NCBI RefSeq assembly: GCF_020215705.1
Contig: NZ_JAIWNB010000008.1
Span: forward strand, 248,001-312,000
Direction of reading: 5' to 3'
DNA from: Nonomuraea aurantiaca
Lineage (GTDB): Bacteria > Actinomycetota > Actinomycetes > Streptosporangiales > Streptosporangiaceae
DNA length: 64,000 nt
The position numbers and the translations under genes are program-made. This document shows positions 57,914-64,000 of the stretch, piece after piece (positions within the stretch are counted from its first letter, which is position 1; every line of letters begins with the position of its first letter). The notes beneath the pieces are model-generated. The model searched no databases and was not told the origin of the DNA. It was given only the letters and a program-made list of their open reading frames with translations.

Positions 57914-58851
57914 AGGCGGCGCCAGACGTCTATCACCAGGACCGGTCGCATGCCCGCCGACAGGTAGAGGTCGAGCGCCGGCGAGGTGTTGTTGGAGTCG
58001 ACGTGCAGCAACGTCCCCCGCCGCCCGCGCGCCGCGTCGGCGGCGAAGGCGTGCCGCAGCAGGAAGCGGCCCAGCCCCTTCCCCCGGTGCTCGGGCAGGA
58101 CGGCCAGCGTGGCGACATAGCCGCAGTCCTCGTCCGGCACGAACTGGTTGTTGCCGATCACCACCGCCGACGGCCGCCCGTCGATCCTGGCGACGGCGAG
58201 CTGGGCCCAGTCGGTGATGCTCTGCGCCTGCCTGCGTTCGAGCCAGTGGTCGTAGTCGACCTTGATGAAGCCGAAGTGGTCGGCGAACGCCTCCTGGTAG
58301 ATCTGGTGCGCCTCCCGGCGGACGGCGTCCGTCTCCCCGCTGTGGAGGGTCAGCCCGGGGATCGGGGCGGGCGGCTCGACCGGGCCCTCGTGGTCGACGC
58401 GCATCCGGTGGAAGCTGGTGCCGGGCTCGAAGCCGTGCTCCTTGGCCAGCGCCTGCTTGGCGGTGTCGGCCCGGTAGATGCCGATGTCGACCGTGGCGGC
58501 GTCGTGGCCCCGCTCCCGTGCCAGCTCCCCGGCGCGGTCGAGGACGAGCCGCCAGAGCTCGTCGGCGAGCCCCTCGACGCCGGGGCGCACGAGGACCTCC
58601 ATGTCGATCATGTCGCTGTCGCCCTTGGCGCACGCCCAGGCCCAGCCGACCAGCGTGCCGTCGGCGTCGTGGACGAGCCAGCCGTCGGTGTCGAGGGTGA
58701 AGTCCGGCTCCGCCAGCTCGTCGGCGATGTCGGCCGGCGTTGCGTCGGGAACGCCGATGACGGCGAGGTCGCAGGCCGCGACGAGCTCGTGGATGGCGGG
58801 GGCGTCCGCCGCCCGTGGACGGCTGAACTGATGGGCACCGGAGGGCTTCAT
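57889..58851 (-). CDS. Tandem GNAT N-acetyltransferase
   Basis: Protein of 320 residues with two GNAT folds. The N-terminal copy (about 5-150) is diverged (WLVHDADGTLVGWAWACAKG, LGWLVL-like ADELWRLVLDRAGELARERG). The C-terminal copy has a clear acetyl-CoA loop VLPEHRGKGLGRFLLRHA and LLHVDSNNTSPALDLYLSAG. Tandem GNATs include mycothiol synthase MshD, but specific MshD residues are not evident, so substrate is left open. The gene is monocistronic and divergent from the STAS gene, sharing a 68-bp promoter space. Confidence 0.82.
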   Translation of the reverse strand: MKPSGAHQFSRPRAADAPAIHELVAACDLAVIGVPDATPADIADELAEPDFTLDTDGWLVHDADGTLVGWAWACAKGDSDMIDMEVLVRPGVEGLADELWRLVLDRAGELARERGHDAATVDIGIYRADTAKQALAKEHGFEPGTSFHRMRVDHEGPVEPPAPIPGLTLHSGETDAVRREAHQIYQEAFADHFGFIKVDYDHWLERRQAQSITDWAQLAVARIDGRPSAVVIGNNQFVPDEDCGYVATLAVLPEHRGKGLGRFLLRHAFAADAARGRRGTLLHVDSNNTSPALDLYLSAGMRPVLVIDVWRRLIRSTQAS

Positions 58852-58891
58852 AGCAGCGATTTTCCCGAACCCGGGCGCCCCACGCCTCCCA

Positions 58892-58913
58892 TTATCCGCG
58901 CTGTGGATAAGCT
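58892..58913 (+). promoter_or_regulatory. STAS gene promoter with DnaA-box-like inverted pair
   Basis: TTATCCGCG (58892-58900) and TGTGGATAA (58902-58910) are inverted; the second is a perfect complement of the DnaA box TTATCCACA. TAAGCT (58908-58913) is a -10 hexamer that ends 6 nt before the GTG at 58920, so the boxes overlap the core promoter. Confidence 0.6.
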
Positions 58914-58919
58914 GAGACG

Positions 58920-59240
58920 GTGCTCGACAAGACGCCGCTGCGCATCGATGTCGCCACGCTGGACGGAATGACGATCCGGCTGGCGCTGAGCGGCGACCTT
59001 GACTTCGACACCGCCGCCGATCTGACGGGGCTGACGTTCGACGCCGGTTATCGCCGGCTCGACGTTGATCTGTCGGAGCTGGCCTTCATCGACTCGTCCG
59101 GTCTGGCCGCCCTCGTACGCCTCCAGCGGCAGGTCGAGGGCGCCGACGCCGAGTTGCGCGTGGTGGCGTTGACGCCCTATCTGCGTAACCTGATGCGGAT
59201 GACCGGGCTCGACAAGCTGTTCAGCCTGCCGCCGGGCTGA
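58920..59240 (+). CDS. STAS-domain anti-anti-sigma factor
   Basis: Small protein of 106 residues with one STAS domain, the fold of SpoIIAA/RsbV antagonists. The phosphorylation motif is LAFIDSSGLAALVRL, and GDLDFDTAADL and LRNLMRMTGLDKLFSL are typical. In the dephosphorylated state such proteins bind an anti-sigma kinase and release its sigma factor. A candidate anti-sigma ATPase is encoded at 61518, 2.3 kb away. The GTG start has a leaderless promoter. The 3' end overlaps the convergent drug exporter by 20 bases. Confidence 0.9.
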   Translation: MLDKTPLRIDVATLDGMTIRLALSGDLDFDTAADLTGLTFDAGYRRLDVDLSELAFIDSSGLAALVRLQRQVEGADAELRVVALTPYLRNLMRMTGLDKLFSLPPG

Positions 59241-60813
59241 CCGTCTCCTGCTGGGCGGCGTCGGCCGACGGGCTCCCGCGTAGGGGGATCTCCTTGATGA
59301 AGACCGCCAGCACCGGCACGGCCACGGCGAACAGGATGGCCCACCAGAAGACGCCGGAGATCGACACGGCGAGCGACTCCAGCAGCCCGGTGCGCATCTG
59401 CGGCGGCATCTGGCCGAGCGCCGCCGGGTCCAACCGGCCGCCGCCTTTGGCGATCTTGTCCGCCGCCTGCGGGCCGAACCGGCCGGTCAGCTCGGACAGG
59501 AGGTGGTTGTTGAAGATGGCGCCGAACATCGAGACGCCGAACGAGCCGCCGATCGAGCGGAAGAACGTGGCGGCGCTGCTGGAGACGCCGAGGTCCTTCT
59601 GCTCGACGCTGTTCTGCGCGATGAGCATCGTGGTCTGCATGAGGAAGCCCATGCCGAGGCCGAGGACGGCGATGTAGAGGCCCGTCCGCCAGCTGGGCGT
59701 GGCGACGTCCATGGTCGACAGCAGCCACATGGCCACGGCCATGCCGACGCCGCCGAGCACCGGGTAGATCTTGTACCTGCCCGTGGCGGTGATGGCCCGC
59801 CCGACGAACAGCGAGACCACCATGGCCGAAGCCATCATCGGCAGCAGGAGCAGGCCCGAGTTGGTGGCCGAGGCGCCCTGGACGGTCTGCTGGAACAGCG
59901 GCAGGAAGTTGATGGCGCCGAACATGGCGAAGCCGAGCAGGAAGCCGATGCCCGAGATCAGGGCGAAGTTGCGGTTGCGGAACAGCTGGAGCGGCATGAT
60001 CGGCTCGGCCGCCCTACCTTCGGCGAAGATGAACAGCGCCAGCGAGACCACGGCGATCGCCACCAGGGTGAGGATCTGCCAGGAGCCCCAGCCGTACTGG
60101 TTGCCGCCCCAGGTGGTGATGAGGACCATCGCGGTGATGCTGACGGACAGCAGGATCGCGCCCAGCCAGTCGATCCGCACCTGGTTGTGCAGCTTGGGCA
60201 GCTTCAGCCTGATCGCCAGCACGACCAGGGCAATGGCGCCGACCGGCAGGTTCACGTAGAAGGCCCAGCGCCAGTTGAGGTTGTCGGTGATGAAGCCGCC
60301 CACCAGGGGGCCCGCGATCATGGTCAGCGACATGACGCCCGCCATGATGCCCTGGTACTGGCCACGCTCGCGGGGCGGCACCAGGTCGCCGATGATGGCC
60401 ATCACGTTGACCACGAGGCCGCCCGCGCCCAGACCCTGCAGCGCGCGGAACCCGATCAGCTCGGCCATGCCGCCGTCGGGGCCGCCGAGCAGGGAGGAGC
60501 CCGCCATTCCGCAGAGCATGGAGCCGATCATGAAGATCACGATCGAGATCATGAAGATGGACTTACGACCGTACAGGTCACCGATCTTTCCCCAGATGGG
60601 GGTGGAGACCGTCGTACCGAGAACGTAGGCTGTGACGACCCACGACAGATGGGTCAGTCCCCCGAGTTCGCCGACGATGCGCGGCATCGCCGTACCCATG
60701 ATCATGTTGTCGAGCATGGCCAGGGCCATCGCGAGCATCAGCCCGGGCAGGACCACCATGACTTCACGCCGCCGTGCGACCGCTTCCGCCATCCACACCA
60801 CCCCACTGGACAT
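59221..60813 (-). CDS. MFS drug exporter, DHA2 (EmrB/QacA) family
   Basis: Proton-driven exporter of 530 residues with 14 helices. DHA2 motifs: LDNMIMGTAMPRIVGELGGL in helix 1, TPIWGKIGDLYGRKSIFMIS (motif A), LQGLGAGGLVVNVMAIIGDL, YQGIMAGVMSLTMIAGPLVG (motif C) and WRWAFYVNLPVGAIAL. Substrates are usually hydrophobic drugs or cations. The start may be 60813 or the internal ATG at 60792; the latter has a G-rich SD (GGGGTGG). It is divergent from a TetR gene, and two operator-like sites lie between them. Confidence 0.9.
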   Translation of the reverse strand: MSSGVVWMAEAVARRREVMVVLPGLMLAMALAMLDNMIMGTAMPRIVGELGGLTHLSWVVTAYVLGTTVSTPIWGKIGDLYGRKSIFMISIVIFMIGSMLCGMAGSSLLGGPDGGMAELIGFRALQGLGAGGLVVNVMAIIGDLVPPRERGQYQGIMAGVMSLTMIAGPLVGGFITDNLNWRWAFYVNLPVGAIALVVLAIRLKLPKLHNQVRIDWLGAILLSVSITAMVLITTWGGNQYGWGSWQILTLVAIAVVSLALFIFAEGRAAEPIMPLQLFRNRNFALISGIGFLLGFAMFGAINFLPLFQQTVQGASATNSGLLLLPMMASAMVVSLFVGRAITATGRYKIYPVLGGVGMAVAMWLLSTMDVATPSWRTGLYIAVLGLGMGFLMQTTMLIAQNSVEQKDLGVSSSAATFFRSIGGSFGVSMFGAIFNNHLLSELTGRFGPQAADKIAKGGGRLDPAALGQMPPQMRTGLLESLAVSISGVFWWAILFAVAVPVLAVFIKEIPLRGSPSADAAQQETVSPAAG

Positions 60814-60822
60814 CCTTGCTTA

Positions 60823-60878
60823 CCTGCCGACCGGCAAGCATAGAATAAGCTAGAAACCTTACTTGCCGCCGGTCAAGT
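60823..60878. promoter_or_regulatory. Two operator-like sites between exporter and TetR genes
   Basis: Site 1, CCTGCCGACCGGCAAG (60823-60838), and site 2, ACTTGCCGCCGGTCAAGT (60861-60878), share the half-site CTTGCCG/CGGCAAG and are both near-palindromic. Each follows a TTAC step (CTTAC). They flank a 22-bp AT-rich stretch that can hold -10 elements for both genes. Confidence 0.65.
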
Positions 60879-60903
60879 CGATACAAGTCGAAATAGGTGC
60901 ACA

Positions 60904-61449
60904 TTGCGGGAAGACACGCGGAGCCGGATCCAGGAGATCGCGCTCAAGCTCTTCATCGAGCAGGGTTACGAGGCGACCTCGCTGCGAGAGATCGCGGAGG
61001 AACTCGGCGTGACGAAGGCGGCGCTCTACTACCACTTCAAGACCAAGGAAGACATCGTCACCAGCCTGGCCGACCTGCGGGTGGCGGACACGGAGGAGCT
61101 GCTCGTCTGGTTCAGGAGCCAGGCGAACACGCCGGAGACGCGCCGCGAGCTGCTCCTGCGCTACGCCGACAAGCTGACGAACCAGCGCTACCTCCAGATC
61201 GCCCGCTTCATGGAGCGCAACCAGACGGCGCTGCGCGATCACCCGAAGATCCATCGGATGCGCGAGGTGATGCTGGAGCTGACCTCCGAGCTCAACGATC
61301 CCGCCGACCCGCTGGCCGTGCGCATCAGCCGCTCGATGGCGCTGTTCACGCTGCACGCGGGCAAGTGGATGACGCAGGACGAGAAGCTGACCGAAGAGGA
61401 GATCAGCGCGGCCGCGCTGGAGGTCGCGCTCCGCCTCATGGAACCGTAG
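60904..61449 (+). CDS. TetR-family regulator of the DHA2 exporter
   Basis: Regulator of 181 residues, N-terminal HTH (IEQGYEATSLREIAEELGVT, KAALYYHFKTKEDIVTSLAD) and helical ligand domain (RYLQIARFMERNQTALRDHP, GKWMTQDEKLTEEEISAAAL). TTG start at 60904 with TAGGTG upstream. It is the probable repressor of the divergent exporter gene and of itself through the two sites at 60823-60878. Derepression by the exported compound is expected. Confidence 0.88.
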   Translation: MREDTRSRIQEIALKLFIEQGYEATSLREIAEELGVTKAALYYHFKTKEDIVTSLADLRVADTEELLVWFRSQANTPETRRELLLRYADKLTNQRYLQIARFMERNQTALRDHPKIHRMREVMLELTSELNDPADPLAVRISRSMALFTLHAGKWMTQDEKLTEEEISAAALEVALRLMEP

Positions 61450-61517
61450 GGACGATTGGGGCGGGTCTGAATGGGCAGAGGCCTCCACGCGTCCAAGGGA
61501 CTATTGGAGGAGGTGCG

Positions 61518-61952
61518 GTGGAGGCCACGATAGCGCTCCGGCTGCCCAGGGATGCGGCCAGCGTCCCCCTGATCAGGCAGATGTTCGACGGCACACTGAG
61601 GTCATTGGGGGTGGAGCCGCAGATCCGCGACGACATCGAGCTCATGCTCACCGAGGCGTGTTCCAACGTTGTCAGGCATGCGGGCCCCAGCGACGAGTAC
61701 GTGGTGAGCGCGGGGGTCTACGACAAGCTCTGCGTCATCAGAGTGATCGACATGGGCGGCGGCTTCGACCCACCGCCCAGCATCGACGAGGCGGCGCCCA
61801 ACGCCGAGTCCGGCCGGGGGATCCAGATCATGCGGGCGCTGGCCGACGACATCCGCTTCACCAACCGGCACGAGGACGGGTCGGTGGTGTGCCTGGAGAA
61901 GCGCCTGCGCTTCGCGCCGGGCGCGGCCGGGCCGCACTTCATCGCCAACTGA
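61518..61952 (+). CDS. Anti-sigma-factor-type ATPase (RsbW/SpoIIAB-like)
   Basis: GHKL ATPase of 144 residues. N-box DDIELMLTEACSNVVRHAG, G1 box IDMGGGFDPPPS and G2 box ESGRGIQIMRALADDI match the HATPase_c_2 proteins that bind sigma factors and phosphorylate STAS antagonists. GGAGGAGG precedes the GTG start. It follows the TetR gene by 68 nt. With the STAS protein at 58920 it makes a likely partner-switching pair, although an exporter operon lies between. No sigma factor gene is in the window. Confidence 0.88.
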   Translation: MEATIALRLPRDAASVPLIRQMFDGTLRSLGVEPQIRDDIELMLTEACSNVVRHAGPSDEYVVSAGVYDKLCVIRVIDMGGGFDPPPSIDEAAPNAESGRGIQIMRALADDIRFTNRHEDGSVVCLEKRLRFAPGAAGPHFIAN

Positions 61953-61980
61953 ACGGGCTTCCGAAGCACGGCCCCCACGC

Positions 61981-62271
61981 TCAGGCGGACGGTCTTACCT
62001 GCTCTCCTGTTCCCCCCAATCGTGTTCTCCCAATCGTCGTCCCCCGGAACCGTGCCTCGAGCCCTCCCATGACCGGCCGTACCTCGGGCTTGCGGCCCGT
62101 CGATCCCGCCATCAGCGCAAGCGCGAGCAGGACGGCCACGGAGATGAGGAAGACGGCCAGGAACGCCAGAATGAGGACGATCACCAGCGAGGCGATCGTG
62201 CTGAGCACTGCCAACATCAGCCGGAGATGCCCCGAGAACCGCCACTTATGCGCGAGATTCGGGTAGATCAC
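61981..62271 (-). CDS. Small membrane protein of unknown function
   Basis: Product of 96 residues with one long or two short hydrophobic segments (LMLAVLSTIASLVIVLILAF, LAVFLISVAVLLALALMAGS) and a basic C-terminal tail (GLEARFRGTTIGRTRLGG). No family recognised. It starts 13 nt after the stop of the Ppx/GppA gene on the same strand and may be co-transcribed; the ATG for MLAVLSTIAS at 62217 is an alternative start. Confidence 0.55.
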   Translation of the reverse strand: MIYPNLAHKWRFSGHLRLMLAVLSTIASLVIVLILAFLAVFLISVAVLLALALMAGSTGRKPEVRPVMGGLEARFRGTTIGRTRLGGTGEQVRPSA

Positions 62272-62284
62272 GGTTACCGCGACG

Positions 62285-63223
62285 TCACACCGGCCGACTG
62301 GGCAGCATGTCGAGGCGACGCAGGATGACCCCCTCGCGCAGCGCCCAGGGACAGACGTCCAGCCGGTCGACCTCGAAGAGGTCCATGGTCGCGTGGGCCA
62401 CGATGGCCCCCGCGGCCAGCTGCGCGGCCCGCCCGTCGGACACGCCGGACAGCGCGGCCCGCTCGGCGGAGCTCATCGTGGTCAGCTTGACGGCCCACTC
62501 GGCCATGTCCTGCCGCGACAGCGACCGGGAGACATAGAGGCCGTCGTTGGTGGGCGCGGCCCCGGCGATCCTGGCCAGCTGCTTGAAGGTCTTGGAGGTG
62601 GCCACGGCCCGGTTGGGCTCGCCGTATCGGACGACGTCGCCGACCGTGCGGGCGATCTGGGCGCGTACGTGCCGGCGCAGGTTGCGGACCTCGTCGGCGG
62701 ACGGCGGGTCGGAGGCGAACCAGCTGCGGGTGAGCCGCCCCGCGCCCAGCGGCAGCGAGACGGCCACGTCGGGCTCCTCGTCGACCCCGGCGGCGATCTC
62801 CAGCGAGCCGCCCCCGATGTCGAAGGCGAGCATCCGCCCCGACGACCAGCCGAACCAGCGCCGCACGGCCAGGAACGTCAGCCTGGCCTCGTCGCTGCCG
62901 GACAGGACCTCGATGTGCACGCCGCAGCGGTCGTTGATCTGGGCGAGCACGTGCTCGCCGTTGGCGGCCTCGCGCACGGCCGAGGTGGCGAAGGCCAGGA
63001 AGTTCTCGACGCCTTTGTCCTCGGCGATGCTCAGCGCCTCCTCGACGAACTCACCGAGCCGCTCGATGCCCTCGGCGGACAGCTCGTTGCGCTCGTCGAG
63101 GTGCTCGGTCAGCCGCAGCTCCTCCTTGTGCGAGTAGGCGGGCAGGGGCCGCGCGCCGCGGTGGGCATCGACGACGAGTAGGTGGACGGTGTTCGAGCCG
63201 ATGTCCAGCACGCCGAGTCGCAT
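62285..63223 (-). CDS. Ppx/GppA-family exopolyphosphatase
   Basis: Enzyme of 312 residues of the ASKHA fold that hydrolyses polyphosphate or pppGpp. Motifs are MRLGVLDIGSNTVHLLVVDA (phosphate 1), FATSAVREAANGEHVL, the catalytic Glu region LSGSDEARLTFLAVRRWFGW and LAFDIGGGSLEIAAGVDEEP (phosphate 2). It has the short actinobacterial form (as in mycobacterial PPX1/PPX2), without the C-terminal HD-like domain of E. coli Ppx. It may set polyphosphate or stringent-response levels. Confidence 0.9.
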   Translation of the reverse strand: MRLGVLDIGSNTVHLLVVDAHRGARPLPAYSHKEELRLTEHLDERNELSAEGIERLGEFVEEALSIAEDKGVENFLAFATSAVREAANGEHVLAQINDRCGVHIEVLSGSDEARLTFLAVRRWFGWSSGRMLAFDIGGGSLEIAAGVDEEPDVAVSLPLGAGRLTRSWFASDPPSADEVRNLRRHVRAQIARTVGDVVRYGEPNRAVATSKTFKQLARIAGAAPTNDGLYVSRSLSRQDMAEWAVKLTTMSSAERAALSGVSDGRAAQLAAGAIVAHATMDLFEVDRLDVCPWALREGVILRRLDMLPSRPV

Positions 63224-63309
63224 GGGGAAACGCTACCGGTCGGCAGCCTGTCCGGCGAAGCCGAGCCCCAAGTGACCGAGCGGCGCGACGACCTTTCCCG
63301 CCGGGGCCC

Positions 63310-63315
63310 TAGTCT
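63310..63315 (+). promoter_or_regulatory. -10 element of the MurG-like gene
   Basis: TAGTCT ends 6 nt before the ATG at 63322 with no SD between, the leaderless arrangement. The -35 region is not well conserved. Confidence 0.55.
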
Positions 63316-63321
63316 GATCGC

Positions 63322-64000
63322 ATGTCACGAACCCTGCGACTGTTGATCACCGGCGGCGGCACCGGCGGTCACACCTATCCGGCCCTGACGACCCTGTCGG
63401 CCGTCCAGCGACGTCAGGTGCCGCACGACGTGCTCTGGGTGGGCACCGCCAACGGCCTGGAAGCCAGGATCACCACCGAGCACGGCATCCCGTTCAAGGC
63501 CATCACCACCGGAAAGCTGCGGCGCCGGCCCAACCTCAAGGAGCTCGGCACCAACGTCGCCGACGTGTTCCGCATCCCGGTGGGCGTGGTCCAGGCGATC
63601 GGGCACGCCGCCCGCTACCTGCCCGACGTGGTGCTGTCGACCGGGGGTTACGTGGCGGTGCCGATCGGTGTGGCGGCCAAGCTGATCCGCCGCCCGCTGG
63701 TGATGCACGAGCAGACCACGGTGGTGGGGCTGGCCAACCGGATCCTGGCCAGGCTGGCGACGCGGATCGCGCTGTCGCACGAGTCGTCGCTCGAATACCT
63801 GCCGCCGTCGGCGCGCGCCAAGGCCGTGGTGACCGGCAATCCGATCAGGCCGGAGCTGCTGCAGGGCAACCGGGCCGCGGCGTACGACCTGTTCGGGCTG
63901 ACGTTCGAGGTGCCGCTGATCTACGTGACGGGCGGCGCGCAGGGTAGCAAGCAGATCAACACGCTGATCGCGGAGATCCTGCCGCGGCTGCTGCCGCACG
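63322..64000 (+). CDS. MurG-like UDP-GlcNAc glycosyltransferase (GT28), partial
   Basis: The first 226 codons are in the window. The N-terminus LLITGGGTGGHTYPALTTLS is the MurG glycine-rich loop; LWVGTANGLEARITTEHGIP, VLSTGGYVAVPIGVAAKLI, VMHEQTTVVGLANRILARLA, VTGNPIRPELL and VTGGAQGSKQINTLIAEILP follow in MurG order. MurG adds GlcNAc to lipid I in peptidoglycan synthesis. The gene is not within a division and cell wall cluster here, and its neighbour is Ppx/GppA, so it may be a second MurG-type enzyme. It is divergent from the Ppx/GppA gene. Confidence 0.85.
   Translation, partial: MSRTLRLLITGGGTGGHTYPALTTLSAVQRRQVPHDVLWVGTANGLEARITTEHGIPFKAITTGKLRRRPNLKELGTNVADVFRIPVGVVQAIGHAARYLPDVVLSTGGYVAVPIGVAAKLIRRPLVMHEQTTVVGLANRILARLATRIALSHESSLEYLPPSARAKAVVTGNPIRPELLQGNRAAAYDLFGLTFEVPLIYVTGGAQGSKQINTLIAEILPRLLPH

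Overview
The window is high-GC, gene-dense actinobacterial DNA. It shows frequent GTG/TTG starts, ATGA and GTGA gene overlaps, many SD-less genes whose -10 hexamer lies 6-7 nt before the start codon, paired STAS and anti-sigma-type ATPase genes, and a fused TrpE-TrpG. A Streptosporangiales-type soil actinomycete (Nonomuraea-like) fits best; this is a judgement from gene content, not from a marker gene. No rRNA, tRNA, CRISPR array, insertion sequence or prophage was seen.

Layout. 1-9.8 kb: edge of a membrane protein gene, a NarL-type two-component pair whose kinase is frameshifted in a G/C-only tract, an XRE/MmyB regulator, a BNR-repeat protein with a MoaD-like partner, a divergent ThyX paralogue, a DoxX/MarR pair with a visible operator, a decayed ABC-2 transporter and a FluG-like amidohydrolase. 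9.8-17.5 kb: trpEG behind a classical Trp-codon attenuator, a GT-C glycosyltransferase, a CocE/NonD hydrolase, a WYL regulator, an SDR and a VOC gene relic. 17.5-21.3 kb: two tandem copies of a DUF3311 + sodium:solute symporter (MctP-like) pair. 21.4-28.9 kb: DUF6285, secreted protein, acyl-CoA dehydrogenase, APH-fold kinase, intact ABC-2 exporter, a TetR with an 11-residue triple repeat, a methyltransferase and an unknown protein. 29.2-31.7 kb: formamide/short amide use (fmdB-like zinc ribbon, AmiS/UreI channel, formamidase).

32.1-37.4 kb holds the most unusual set. Five genes are chained by 4-nt overlaps: a coiled-coil protein, a 37-codon coupler ORF, a RecB/Cas4-type nuclease with a Cys cluster, a 475-residue protein ending in a predicted beta-barrel, and a minimal Upf1/Dna2-type SF1 helicase. 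Together they look like Dna2 split into separate subunits, from a promoter with a 10-bp tandem repeat. I infer a DNA-processing complex (genome defence or repair).

37.4-57.8 kb is catabolic: type II dehydroquinase, ThuA-like protein, PQQ-type quinoprotein, CoA-transferase/citryl-CoA-lyase pair, IclR, aldehyde dehydrogenase, TPP enzyme, a branched-chain-type ABC importer with fused LivM-LivG, then a five-gene operon (shikimate/quinate dehydrogenase, 3-dehydroshikimate dehydratase, TetR, ShiA-like MFS, metallo-beta-lactamase-fold hydrolase). One operator motif occurs before the importer, the MFS gene and the dehydrogenase, which ties them into one predicted TetR regulon for hydroaromatic acid use. 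57.8-64 kb: GNAT, STAS protein with a DnaA-box-like promoter, drug exporter with divergent TetR, anti-sigma-type ATPase, small membrane protein, Ppx/GppA and the start of a MurG-like gene.
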